64,000 bases of DNA from Coptis chinensis (GCA_015680905.1 CM027379.1:31514501-31578500); one strand, 5' to 3'. Shown: positions 22,784 to 33,373, counted from the stretch's first letter. Numbers and translations are program-made. Notes: generated by a model not told the origin, from the sequence alone.

Positions 22784-22873
22784 CGATTCAAAGAATTCAT
22801 CAAGAATGGTCTAGATGCTTCTTCAACTTCCGTCATTGTTATCATCAAAGACGGTAGTCTTAAACTCATTCAA
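22784..22873 (+). pseudogene. MLH1: MLH1-like mismatch-repair protein, single exon fragment
   Basis: A 90-bp exon lies between an acceptor (TTTACAAG) and a donor (GTATAT). It encodes 30 residues ending IIKDGSLKLIQ, with the preceding KEFIKNGLDASSTSV. This matches the GHKL-ATPase N-terminal segment of plant MutL homologue MLH1 (KELVENSLDA...VVVKDGGLKLIQ), which contains motif I of the ATP-binding fold. The catalytic Glu/Asn motif E-L-V-E-N is degraded here to EFIKN, so the key E-N pair is partly altered (E and N kept, spacing kept). No neighbouring MLH1 exons are recognised, so this is an isolated fragment. The function would be post-replicative mismatch repair, but this copy cannot act. Confidence 0.7.
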
Positions 22874-22964
22874 GTATATCATTTCATTTTGTTTTTGAAT
22901 ATTTTATATTATTTGGAATTGTTTTTGAATGAGGATTTATTTTCTTTTTTGTTTCAAGCTGCAT

Positions 22965-22984
22965 AAAAAAAAAAAAAAAAAAAA
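22965..22984 (+). repeat. poly(A) tract, 20 bp
   Basis: An uninterrupted run of 20 A lies 90 bp after the MLH1-like exon. It follows intron sequence rather than a spliced message, so it is not evidence for a processed pseudogene. Confidence 0.9.
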
Positions 22985-24930
22985 TCGATAATATTCATTG
23001 GATTGGTCACTGTATTCTACTATGAAACAACAATTCTATTGTTGATTTGCCTTATTTCTATTCGTGAATATACACCACTTAATATATTGATTTTCTGAAC
23101 ATTTATAAAACATCAAGCTAAGTCAAAATTTATTGTCATCAAGTGAAGGCTACACTCCTTCCAATTTTGGATCATCTTTATCGGTTAATCTTATTAGGAC
23201 CTTCTAAAGCAAATAACAAGTTACTTATTATTTGCTTTTATATCTCCTCTTCTCCCACTTTAAGCCTGCAAGGTGATACTTGGCACCAAGGTAAAATTCA
23301 AAATTGAAAAATTTCAGTCCATTCTTTATTACTGTTAATGGCTATAGTGATTCCATAACAAACGAATAAATGTAATGATTTTTTCGAATGTTAAATCTCA
23401 ATTGAGTTGTCTTGCTTATGAATGCTTTTGTTCTTCATTACTTGGTGTGGGTCAATGATATGCCTTAAAGAAAATTTCAAATGGAGTTTGGTTGAATGGT
23501 GGAGCTTGAGTGTAAACTTGCAATAGGTAATGCAACGAAACTATTAGTTAGGACTGCCACAAAAAAAAATGGGTAGTTTGAATAATACAACATTTCACCA
23601 CCTAAAAAATTATTAACCTCATTGAATTTCAATCTCCTTTACATGTAATTCTTTTCTAAGTTTATGACCCATTATTTGTGCTTAAATATAAAATGGGTAG
23701 TATTACTATATGCAAGTTGTTAAGGAAGTTCAATGTTTAGGAAATAGATTCACAGTTAAGACGGAGAATTAGTATTTCTATCAGTTAGCATTGGTGTTCT
23801 CCAAAGCAGCCTTATTGAACTTCAATCTCCTTTACCTGTAAATTATTTTTGAACTATGTAAGACTTCAATCTCCTTTACTTCGAACTCTAAGGTGCATGA
23901 TTAATTTAAATAGCTCGCCTTTTTTTATAAGTGGATTTATTTGATTGGTCATAGTGTAACTTGGTTAGTTGTACATCTTACTAATTCTAATTGGCTATTT
24001 TGAAATTTGAATGGAAAAGAGTTGCTTGAGGTGCAAGAGCATGCCTAATATCAAGATGCTCCATGATTCACTCAAGAATTTTAAAATCATGTATTATTGT
24101 GAGAATCTTGAATCAATTACCCAATGATGGTTATGACTGAACTTAGGGAGCTGGTTCAGAACCCGGCCATCTATATGAATATTTTGATTGATATCCATCT
24201 ATTTGGGTGTTTATAGATAGATATATTTCTCCTAAGCAAGTACCAATTCAATATGGTGGTTTGAACAAGGATGGCGATGCGTAATTACTGCTTATGCAGT
24301 ACTGAGGTTATTATCAATCGAGACATTCAAGTTCTTTGCTGTAAAAAGTCCTAATGTTGCAGTGCTCTCATTTTTTTAACCAGTTATTTAACTGCTCTGG
24401 CATTCATCGAGACGGTTAAGTAGTTGGGTTAATCAATGAGAAGTATATTGTTTTAAATTTTCAGGTTATGACAGGTTTTATATTTATGAAATGTCGAAAA
24501 TACAGAGAAGACTCTGTCGAATTTTTTTAGAAAAGTCACGTACTTTAGATATATAATTGTTCGAGTTTTGGGGCGTTGGACTCGACAAAAAATAATTTAT
24601 TTACCTTGCATTGAGTGGTTGTTAGGAAAGTTCAATTCTAATTTTAGGGTATAATTGCTTCTCTATTTTTTTAGTAATATGTTATTTGCTTTCAAACCAA
24701 GTCGATGACAAGTGATGATTTTACTACCTCCTTTAACAGTTTAACCCATTGTTTTGTTGGTGTTAATTAACAAATTTCTCAAATATTTTGTATTGGTGCA
24801 GATGGATATTGACTATCTGGAATGTTCGCATTGGCTAATGAAGCTCATTGCATCGTGTGCTCCTCTTCTTGGGATTACTTGATCTGATGAAATTTATCGG
24901 TATGTTTTCACCAAATCTATTCTCTTTTTT
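22985..24930. other. AT-rich sequence without recognised gene
   Basis: CTTCAATCTCCTTTACNTG occurs three times (about 23627, 23820 and 23864). A short exon-like frame at about 24802-24881 (plus; MDIDYLECSHWLMKLIASCA) follows a TTGGTGCAG acceptor and may be another captured exon of unknown origin. Confidence 0.4.
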
Positions 24931-25297
24931 TCGTTCTCAGAAAGATCAATAGTTTCAAGGTAAGGTAAGTTCCAAAATACTGAAGAGAGTGAACCAGTGT
25001 ATAGCCAGCTCGGTCTAGAATGATTTATGTGACTCGGCTTTTCTCAGACACAACAATGTCACATCTGAATCCACAAGTGAATTGTTCACTATAGATGTGG
25101 TCACATGGATCCAGTTTGAAGTCCCATGAGCTCACACAAGATCTAGGAGTCATTGAAGAAGGATCAAATCTCTTTTTCAGCTGTTTTAAGACTTCTATAT
25201 CTCCCCAATGAGTTCTTGAATCTCCTTTTATGAACAGTTCTGAAACTGTAATCACTAACACTAGAACGATAGATAGAGAGAAGTATGATGTACCCAT
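24931..25297 (-). pseudogene. LRR receptor-like protein, truncated N-terminal pseudogene
   Basis: From the ATG at 25297 the frame gives a signal peptide (MGTSYFSLSIVLVLVITVSE), then an LRR N-terminal cap: HWGDIEVLKQLKK, a conserved CVSSWDFKLDPCD and FTCGFRCDIVVS-SRVT. This is the start of a plant extracellular leucine-rich-repeat receptor-like protein. After SRVT the expected Glu codon reads TAA (25025-25027). Reading on in the same frame still gives family-like ILDRAGY, so the stop is a later nonsense change. Further on, TTACC is duplicated, shifting the frame before LETIDLSEN, the start of the first LRR. Homology stops near 24931, so all repeats and any kinase are missing. Confidence 0.8.
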
Positions 25298-27079
25298 TTC
25301 TTCTCTCCCAATCTTCTTTTTGTTCTTAAGAAATTTTCTCCTTTTGGGTCTGTTAGATCTCTATAGATAAGAAAGAGAGAGAAGTCAAGAAATGCAGAGA
25401 TAAGGAAGTACTGTATATGCATCATACACCCATGAGTTTGTATGACAAATGTTGTTTGTATGACAAATGATGATGATCAGAAAAAGAATAAAACTAAACT
25501 AAAAGGCTGATATGCAATAGTGGTGGGCTTTAAAGTTTTCTTTGTTTTTCCTGTCTTTGTTTCAGAGAAATTTTGAAAGCTTTTCAGTGGAAATTGTCAG
25601 GATACTCAGATTCAGACCCTCTCCAAGTGCCAAGTGCCGCTTCCTTTTGAATTTGTAATATTTGTTCACCACGATACCCATGCACATATACACAAGAAAT
25701 GAATGCAGCCTATCTAAATCTTTCTTTTGTGTATTTTGCCAACTTCAGTGAGGTTTTATCGTGTTTCTTTGTAGGTCTTTATAACGGATTAAGGGCAATG
25801 TATCTCACAAGTCACGAAAAAAAACTTTACTGGAATTTGACAACAAGACCATCAAACAAACCATTCTTCAAATGTAAAGATATCTCTAATACACTAACAA
25901 TATGATATGATTTAAATGTAGGTTCCATAAAAATGTTTTAATTGTTTCTCAAAGTGTTGCAATTCAACAAATCTGATAATTAAACGTTTAAGAGATGGAA
26001 CCAGAAGCACTCTGACTCAATTCCAATAAGAATGAATATAGCAAATTACAAAACTATAAATAACGATAGCGAGTTCAAGGGATTATGCGAAAAAGAGAAA
26101 TACCTTTGAGAGCGCCTGAAATTACTTTTTTGCTAAAGTAAATTGAAAATAGATACTCAAGAGACTAGAGAGGTTAACCATTTGCTTTCTTAAAAAAATA
26201 TCAGAGTAAGAATACACGTGTGGAAATTAGAGATACAAATGGTGAATGTGGCACCCACGTGTTAAGTATACTAATGGGCTTAAAAATTAAGCCAACCTTT
26301 ATCATGAAACCCATAAAAAATTGGACTTCTTAATAATAATACACTCTAAGGCCCATTAATACAAAAATAGAGCCTTTTAGCCTCATCAATTATTGGCGTT
26401 GCTACTGAGTTTCAATATATTTTGGAAGTAAGATTTTTGATACATACTAATTCATAAACTTTTATTATCAAACATTACCAATAATTAAAAAAATTATATC
26501 AATGGTCAATACCCATTTTATATAAATTAATGGCAAACAATTGAATTAATGGTTAACAAAGGCTCATGTATTATTGAACTTTAAGGATTTTGGAGATATA
26601 CTTAAAGGAAATGTGTTAAATGAAGGCAATATCTACACATTAGATAAATTCAACGTGTGGTTTGCGAAAAGTTATAGGCCGGCCAATTGAGAATGATCAC
26701 AAGATCTTTTTCAAAACTGGCACATTAGTCACGCCAATGAATGAAGAAGGTATTGACATTGCAAGACACAAATTCACCTTCTTTCACTTCGACACTATTT
26801 CAAGTCAAGTTGAAAACAAAACTCGCCTAATAGGTATTGACATTGCATTATATTTTGATAGTGAATTGTTATTTAGGACAATAAAAGCCTAGGTGAGGAT
26901 GATAAGAATTGTTATTTAGGACAATAATACTTAAAAAAAAAATTAGAAAAACATAAACCCATCAATCAAAGTATATATATATTATAAGCAATGAATTATT
27001 ATCTATCAATATACTTATATTATTTATTCAAGTGGACTTTAGGTTTTTGAGTCATTAAGCTATATATGTAGCAAGTCCG
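25298..27079. other. no recognised gene
   Basis: AT-rich DNA upstream of the LRR pseudogene. Short frames at 25699-25905 and 26662-26892 (plus) have no recognisable motif. The CACGTG-containing stretches at about 26213 and 26255 are noted only as common plant G-box-like words. Confidence 0.4.
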
Positions 27080-27171
27080 GCCATTCTCACTCCATGCTTA
27101 TTTAGTACACTAGCCATAGGCCGGGCCAAATGGCTAGTGTACTAAATAAGCATGCATGGAGTGAGAATGGC
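27080..27171. repeat. near-perfect palindrome (37-41 nt arms, 14-nt loop)
   Basis: The left arm 27080-27116 (GCCATTCTCACTCCATGCTT...) is complementary to the right arm 27131-27171. The only difference is a 4-nt CATG duplication in the right arm. The right arm is also the first part of segmental duplication A and recurs at 55081-55110, where the left arm is absent. Confidence 0.9.
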
Positions 27172-27366
27172 AAGCTTTTCAGATCATAATTTCAAGATGG
27201 TGATTGTTATGCTATCCAAGTCTTAATTATATATCTTGCCAATTTATTAGTGGATTAATCACATGAACAGGGTCGATAATGTCCCAGAATCCCTATGCAT
27301 CAACTGTCACTCTGATAGTCTAATCACCTAGAGATTGTGGGCAGAAAGCATATATGGAAGAGATCC

Positions 27367-27559
27367 GATAAGGAGAGATCATTCTCTCTAAATATAGTGC
27401 GCACTTCATATCGGCCGTTGGATGACATGATCATACAGTTTGGTGTGGTTTGCCAGTTGTGGGCCATGCAACAACCTCGATCTCGAGAAGAAATTTCTCC
27501 ATCCAACGGCTATTTGCCTTGATCTCTCCAAAATTTAGAGAGAATGATCTCTCCTTATC
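27367..27559. mobile_element. MITE with 27-bp perfect terminal inverted repeats
   Basis: GATAAGGAGAGATCATTCTC...TAAAT (27367-27393) is the exact reverse complement of 27533-27559. The 193-bp element is absent from segmental copy B, so it inserted after the duplication. Inside, GCCGTTGGATG and CATCCAACGGC form a second inverted pair. The TSD cannot be fixed because the flanks have diverged. The family is not assigned. Confidence 0.8.
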
Positions 27560-28223
27560 ATTTGCTTTTTCCATACATCCACGTAGAAATAATTTAGTTA
27601 TAAGACCATCAGAACTGACAGGATAACAAACAGAAGGAAGAATTGTACTTCCATTATTTCAAAGTAAAACATATGAGTCCATAAAACTAAAGCAAAAGCT
27701 GAATTGCTAAATAACACAAGACAATCTACTTTGGCACTGCAAAAGAAAACTCCAACATCAAAGTCGACTTGAAGTCTCTACTGCTCAGCGACATCTAGGA
27801 GGCCAAAATCGACACCCTGCAAATTATATACGAAGTAAGGTACAATTTTGATGTGCTTGTACAAGTGAATGCTCACACAGCCAGTTGTAATCTGTACGTA
27901 TATAATGCAACGAATTGTGGGCAAAATTGGGCATGACATGGACATCTCTGGCTCATCATTGCCAAGTATAAGCCCGAGCTTCTTATGAAAGCATATGGAT
28001 TTCTATATCATCTGCTGGACAAAAACCTATCCACTTTTCTGACCCTTTCGAGGCAAGTATTACATATAGTTTTTCTTGATTAGTAATGTGTACGATAGTT
28101 ACTGAAAGGCATGTTACATATGTTTCAATCTAACGAAGTTATTGTCTCCGCTGAAAATACATATGTCTGATTACTTATGTGCAATTAATCAATCTCGAAA
28201 TATAAATTGACATATAAATAAAT

Positions 28224-28403
28224 TTACGAGGTAAGAGGATGGAAATAAAGGGCATTACAAATTGGTCCACCTGGTCTATCGACAGCAGCATCTGCTAGTA
28301 TTGAGCTCAAGAGTATAAAAAGTAAGAAGACACAAAACAATCTGCAGAAAGATCGATTGAAGAAACCCTGTCGAAAATCTGTCACATGTGAAGGAATCTT
28401 CAT
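28224..28403 (-). CDS. small signal-peptide-like ORF, copy A (59 aa)
   Basis: The ATG at 28403 opens MKIPSHVTDFRQGFFN, followed by a strongly hydrophobic segment (LFCVFLLFILLSSILA) and a short polar tail with P-G-G-P-I-C-N. Copy B (55942-56139) keeps the same ATG, hydrophobic helix and G-P-x-C-N motif. The two differ by one single-codon indel and one 27-nt indel, both in frame. It could be a small secreted or membrane-anchored peptide, or the first exon of a longer gene, because GTAATG follows the CCAATTT/CCAAATT step and could be a donor. Function unknown; no match recognised. Confidence 0.45.
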   Translation of the reverse strand: MKIPSHVTDFRQGFFNRSFCRLFCVFLLFILLSSILADAAVDRPGGPICNALYFHPLTS

Positions 28404-28830
28404 GGCGAAATATTTGATATTCGTAATTGAAAAATCTAAGCACTCCTCAGTTCTCTTCTCACCACTCAGTTCCTCAACAACTATTAATAGCAGAATATCT
28501 AGGGACTTAAGTCAGACTTTGGAGGATACGGAGGACTTCGATGCATACCCTCTTGAGACGCATGAGTTCAAAGTTCAAACGTGTACTAGACTTCAGGATC
28601 GGAGACTTGTCCGATCTTTTAAGTCCAGCCACTATGGGAATTGAAATGTGACACACTTGACTTTAGAGAATAACTGAAGCCACAACTTTTAAATAGCTTT
28701 GGTTTCATTACAATAGCCTATTTAAAATATTCAAGTGGAAAACTAGCTAGCAAACGAAAAAACTAAAGCGATTGATTTGAATCGGTCTAGGTAGATCTAT
28801 TCACGACTTTGTAGAAGTGTCGGGTGTCAA

Positions 28831-29141
28831 ATTGTCAATCCCTTGGAGCGTATCTCCTTAAAGAGTTGGATGAGGTCCTCCCAGCCCTGTTGTAGCCATG
28901 AATTAAAATTTCATAGCTAGAAGTGCCAGACAAACATTTGATTAAAACAAAAAAAAAAAAAAAACTCTCTTTGCTTCTTCCACTCGACCTTGAAGGCTTG
29001 AAAACAATATGAGTCCATCAGCACATTGAATGTAAATTCATTAGGATATACGTTCATCAACACTTTGAATGAAGCTGCATTAGGATATCCGTACATCAAC
29101 TCTTTAGATAAAGTTGCATTAGGCACACCGTTCTCTTGCAA
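28831..29141 (-). pseudogene. PPR (pentatricopeptide repeat) protein fragment, copy A
   Basis: The minus strand encodes VYPNEFTFNVLMDSYC at about 29045, and farther downstream LIQLFKEIRSKGL at about 28845. These fit the PPR consensus (P-N-x-x-T-Y-N-x-L-I-D-x-x-C, then A-x-x-L-F-x-E-M-x-x-K-G). PPR proteins bind organellar RNA. The repeats are broken by a poly-A/T tract (28949-28964) and frameshifts. The PNATLSKELMYGYPNAASFK stretch looks like a local duplication of the P-N motif. Copy B has a better-preserved repeat. Confidence 0.6.
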
Positions 29142-29282
29142 TTATATCCCTTCTTTGCAAAAAAAACATAAATTAAAGCCGCACACAACTAGTGTGGCTC
29201 TGGCACGAAAAAATCATCTGTCAATTTTTCCAAAAGTTTCCATTGGCTTGAAAGGCACTAGGCATGATGCAAATTAGTGTAG

Positions 29283-29733
29283 GTGGACCAAACCTTCAAA
29301 TCGACAGGCCAAGGTGTGTCTTAAGTGTGCTATGCTTCGAAGAAGCGTGACCAGAGTGGTCTATGTATCATGGTTTAATAATTTCGACTTCCTTTAACTT
29401 TTCCTGATGCTACAGGGTCATAGTAGGACAAGGGTTATGGGTTGGGAAGAATTGCTGGAGCACTACAACAACTGCTATATCACCTCATCGGTTGCCAGGT
29501 ATCTTGTTAAACCCTCATTGGAATTGTAATTTTTTTACCCTTCAGAGCCAAGTACGAAACACCAATGATGTGGACGAAAAACTTGTTATCATTGACGTAG
29601 TCCCTTACTGGATTTTCCTCTTATATTGGAATCTCTAATTTTATCTACATTTTGCAACCTAAACGAGCAGCTTTCACCAACTATCTTATACGGTATGCAT
29701 TGGTCTATATGTATCTTCTGATTATGTCTTATT
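29283..29733. other. no recognised gene
   Basis: Sequence between the end of segmental copy A and the copia insertion. Nothing recognised. The last five bases (TTATT, 29729-29733) are the copia target-site duplication. Confidence 0.6.
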
Positions 29734-30111
29734 TGTTGTATCCGGATAAAGAAAACAATTAAAGAGATAAGGACAGAATAAAAAGTAATAACCAAGGCGC
29801 GTCTTCCTCACAGGATTTAATGGTTAACAGCACAAATTTAGGCTTTTAGTTAGCCACTATCCACTAAGCCTAAGCCTAAGCCCGAACCCGACTCGGCTCG
29901 GTACGGGCGCGTGTGGCTTTGGGTGAGTCCTCCCTCCTAACACAAAAGCATTTGTACCATAAGGGCGTCCTCATATACCTCACTTGCTAGTGGTGGTTAA
30001 CCAATGTGGGACTAAACACAATGCACTAAAGTGGAGAGAACACACATAGTTCATCTCCTCCACTTTGCACACACTCACAAGTATTTCGAAATACTCTTAG
30101 AGATTCCAACA
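29734..30111 (-). repeat. copia 3' LTR (378 bp, internally deleted)
   Basis: It starts TGTTGTATCC and ends TTCCAACA. Compared with the 782-bp LTR at 48456-49237 it lacks the inner ~400 bp: the sequence jumps after TGGTTAACAG to the TTTAGGCTTTTAGTTAGCC part. Small duplications such as CCTAAGCCTAAGCC are private to this copy. Confidence 0.9.
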
Positions 30112-30180
30112 ATCCCCCACTATTTCAAAATACTAATAGTCCCCCACTATTTTGGAATAGGATATTACAAAAGAAATGGG
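30112..30180 (-). promoter_or_regulatory. copia polypurine tract region (3' LTR side)
   Basis: On the minus strand, AGTGGGGGAT directly abuts the 3' LTR, and a second AGTGGGGGAC lies 29 bp upstream. A purine run at this position primes plus-strand synthesis in LTR retrotransposons. Confidence 0.65.
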
Positions 30181-30751
30181 TTAACGAAATGCCAGAGAGA
30201 ATAAAAAAAACAATGCATAAGATACTGGTGCTTTGTGGGCTTGAACCAGTCATAGGGTAACATGTCTTATACTACGTGAAAGTGGTGGATTAAAAAATCT
30301 TTGAACCAACATTCCCTTGTAGTAAAATAGATCACATGCACCCACATTGCTCTTTCATTATATGCGATTGCTCAAGGCTAAGGCGGCTTTTTGGCCCTCA
30401 TACGCTGTGTTCCATGAATGCTCTAGAGTACTTGCCCGAATACTCATAAGAACCGACCCAGTTCTACATTCACGTAGGTGGATATCCATCAAGTGTACAT
30501 TGCAGTTAAAATACACTATCTCATAAAAAAATGGACTATGGATTCCAATAAGAGTAAAATAACTCATCCTTTTCTCATTGCAATTCAAGTTATACAAAGT
30601 ATACAAAAAATGCTATTTAGTCATAGGGTGGGACGTCTCAAAGAAAGACAATAGCATACCAGAGTGACGAGGTGACTTGTTTTTTCTTTTGAACCTACTT
30701 CATGGGATCTCCAATCACATAGGTGGGGTTGCCGTCAGTGTCGCCCTCTAT

Positions 30752-31225
30752 CTAAGGCAAAAGTCCCATCCCCCTCGACGTTTCAACCACTTGTCTCCTG
30801 TTAAGCGGTTTTGTCAAAGGATTGACCAAATTTAACTCTGACCTCACATAATCTAGAGCCACAACTCCAGATTCCAGCAGCTGCTTTATAGATTGTAGTC
30901 TCAGACAGATATTCCTGCTTTTCCCATTATACAATTTGCTCTTTGCCTTTGCTATTGCAGCCTCACAGTCACAATGCATAGGTACAGCTGGAGGCGGTTT
31001 TGTACCAATAGGAAAATCTACCAAGAGGTTTCTAAGCCACTCAGCCTCAGCACTTGCTTTATCTAAAGCAATAAGCTCAGACTCCATGGTTGAACGAGCT
31101 ATCAAGGTCTGCTTAGAAGATTTCCAAGCGACTGCACCTCCACCAAGAGTGAAAATATAACCACTGGTGGACTTGATATCATGAGAATCAGATATCCATT
31201 TTGCATCACAATAACCCTCTATCAC
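30752..31225 (-). pseudogene. copia RNase H domain
   Basis: An open block of 157 codons encodes [41 protein letters not shown] and [19 protein letters not shown]. These are the typical C-terminal RNase H motifs of plant copia Pol, which removes RNA from RNA:DNA hybrids. It is separated from the reverse transcriptase only by an in-frame TGA (31235-31237) and ends at a normal-looking stop after GMGLLP. Catalytic D (YCDAKW), E (MESE) and D/H-type positions appear kept. About 640 bp of non-coding sequence separates its end from the 3' LTR. Confidence 0.9.
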
Positions 31226-31234
31226 AAGTCGAGT

Positions 31235-31852
31235 TCATCTAAAACGTATGCCGTAATTCATTGTTCCTCTCAAGTACTTGGCTAGTCTCTCTAATGCACT
31301 CCAATGTTCTTTGCTAGGACAATGAGTGTATCTGCTCAACCTGCTAACTGCATAAGCAATGTCAGGTCTAGTGCAATTCATCAAGTACATGAGACTACCA
31401 ATAATTTGGGCATATCTAGACTGGAGGACACTATGTTGATCATTTTTCTGAAGTTCACTAGTTGCCTCATAAGGTGTCGACACAGGCTTACTATCATAAA
31501 AATTAAACTTCTTCAAAAACTTCTCAACATAATGCTCTTGTGAAAGCGTATAGCCATCACTATTTCTGATAATTTTGATTCCAAGAATCACATCAGCTTC
31601 TCCCAAATCCTTCATTTGAAATTGGGAGGATAAGAACATCTTAGTGTTTCTCACAACATCAAGGCTAGGATTCATGATTAACATGTCATCCACATATAGA
31701 CAGATAATCACATATGTATTCACATCAAAAGATTTAAAGTAAATACATTTATCAGCATCATTTATGTAATATCCATTAGACATTATGACACTGTCAAACT
31801 TTTCATACCATTGTTTTGGCGCTTGTTTCAACCCATATAAAGACTTAACCAA
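31235..31852 (-). pseudogene. copia reverse transcriptase, C-terminal part
   Basis: A 205-codon block begins VKSLYGLKQAPKQWYEKFD. It contains the catalytic YVDD motif (ICLYVDDMLI, about residue 53), MKDLGEADVILGIKI, YVEKFLKKF and the MYLMNCTRPDIAYAVSRLSR motif. These are diagnostic of Ty1/copia RT. The N-terminal RT part lies at 31853-32110 in shifted frames. A run of ten A (minus strand) near 32060 is the likely frameshift site, because the APVTRISSIRVL continuation is in another frame. Confidence 0.92.
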
Positions 31853-32023
31853 TTTGCATACTTTTTGCTCATTCCCTGGTACTATAGCACCACCAGGTCG
31901 AGATCATATATATTTCTTCATCAAAATCACCATTCAAAAATGCAGGTTTTACATCCATTTGATGAATAAATAAATTATGAATAGCAGCTAGAGCCATTAG
32001 AACTCTTATAGAAGAAATCCTAG

Positions 32024-32876
32024 TTACAGGAGCATAAGTATCAAAATAGTCAGTACCTTTTTTTTTTGGGAGAATCCCTTGACTACTAGTCTAGCCTTGT
32101 ATTTCTCAATGGAACCATCTAGCTTCAGTTTCCTTTTAAAGATCCACTTGTAATGTATAGGTTTCGCCTCAGGAGGTAGATCAACTATCTCCCATGTGTG
32201 ATTAGCTATAATTGAATCTAGTTTTGAGTTTATAGCATCTTTCCAGAAAGGTGCATCTCGAGAACTGATTGCCTCATTATTCGTCACAGGATCATCATCA
32301 AGAGGAAATGTGTAAAAGTCATTATCAAAATTGGTGGATTTTCTGTCTCTTTTACTCTTCTGAATTTCTTGTTCAGAAATTTCAGGATCTGTTGATTGTT
32401 GTTCACTAGGAGCAACCAACCTCTCAATGCCAATTTTCAAAGGAAACAAATTCTCAAAGAAATCAACATTTTTACTCTCTATAATAGTGTTAGCATCGAC
32501 AAGGTTATTATCAGATTTTACTACTAAAAATCTATATGCAGCACTATTATGAGCATAACCAATGAACATACAATCAACAGTTCTAGGTCCCAATTTTCTC
32601 TTTTTAGGTTCGTTCACAAGAACCTTAGCAAGACACCCCCACATTTTGAAGTATTTCAGGTTAGGTACATGACCTTTCCATAATTCATATGGTGTCTTAT
32701 TCCCTGTTTTCTTGTTGGGTATCCTATTCTGTATATGGCAAGCAGATAGGATTGCTTCCCCCCACAAGTTCAAGGAAGCTCCAGAACTTACAAGCATAAC
32801 ATTCATCATCTTTTTAGTGTTCTATTTTTCCGTTCGGCTACTCCATTTGACTCAGGAGAGTATGGTGGAGTAGTCT
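32024..32876 (-). pseudogene. copia integrase C-terminal half and start of reverse transcriptase
   Basis: It starts immediately at the insertion junction (32876) with the SPESNGVAERKN motif that carries the catalytic Glu of the DDE integrase, then WGEAILSACHIQNRIPNK, TPYELWKGHVPNLKYFKMWG and the GKR-like C-terminal region. It runs on into an RT N-terminus (NHTWEIVDLP, YKWIFKRKL, KARLVVKGF). The first half of the integrase is at 46465-46965, on the other side of the nested insertion. Confidence 0.9.
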
Positions 32877-33373
32877 TGTCACATCCCGAATTTCGACAGA
32901 ATTTAGAAAAATAATATTTGTTCCCGACTCTTCGATTTTCGAGGTGTGATGCACTCTCAACTTCCAAAAACCCATAAACAGTTTAAATATGCGGATAATT
33001 AAAAACCAATAAATTTTTTAACTTAAACGAAAGTCCTCTTCATTACAAAAATTCACAAATAAGATTAGGTTACAAATCTCTTTTTAATAACTCTTTATTT
33101 AAAAATACAAATGAAAATACCAATAACATTGTCTCAACTGAAAATCTATATCACCTTAAGGGAAAACAAAACCTATTTTGAAATGTGACGCTAACGCAAA
33201 CCACAAGCAGCAACCAACCTTCTTCAACACTAAACCTGTCAAGACTTATCAACTATGTTCATTTAATGAACACACCCGATAAGCAAACATACAAATCGGG
33301 TCAGCATTATAAAAATACTAGTGTGAGTAGCTATAAAATACAATATATACTTATACATATATTTACACACTAA

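Larger units (their letters stand above)
27141..29282. repeat. segmental duplication, copy A
   Basis: It begins ACTAAATAAGCAT...GGAGTGAGAATG and can be followed collinearly to TAGTGTAG at 29282. It matches copy B (55081-58693) over its whole length, apart from a MITE here (27367-27559) and a Harbinger-type element in B. Shared landmarks include CATGAACAGGGTCGATAATG, the small hydrophobic ORF, the PPR fragment and the poly-A/T tract before CTCTCTTT. Confidence 0.9.

Noticed and set aside
22874-22984. Processed (retrotransposed) MLH1 pseudogene because of the poly(A) tract
   Set aside because: The exon is followed by a splice donor and intron sequence, not by the next exon, so it was not copied from spliced RNA.
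25026-25297. Complete small secreted protein gene (90 aa)
   Set aside because: The downstream sequence in the same frame still resembles the LRR family, so the stop is a lesion. The product would be a truncated cap, not a designed small protein.
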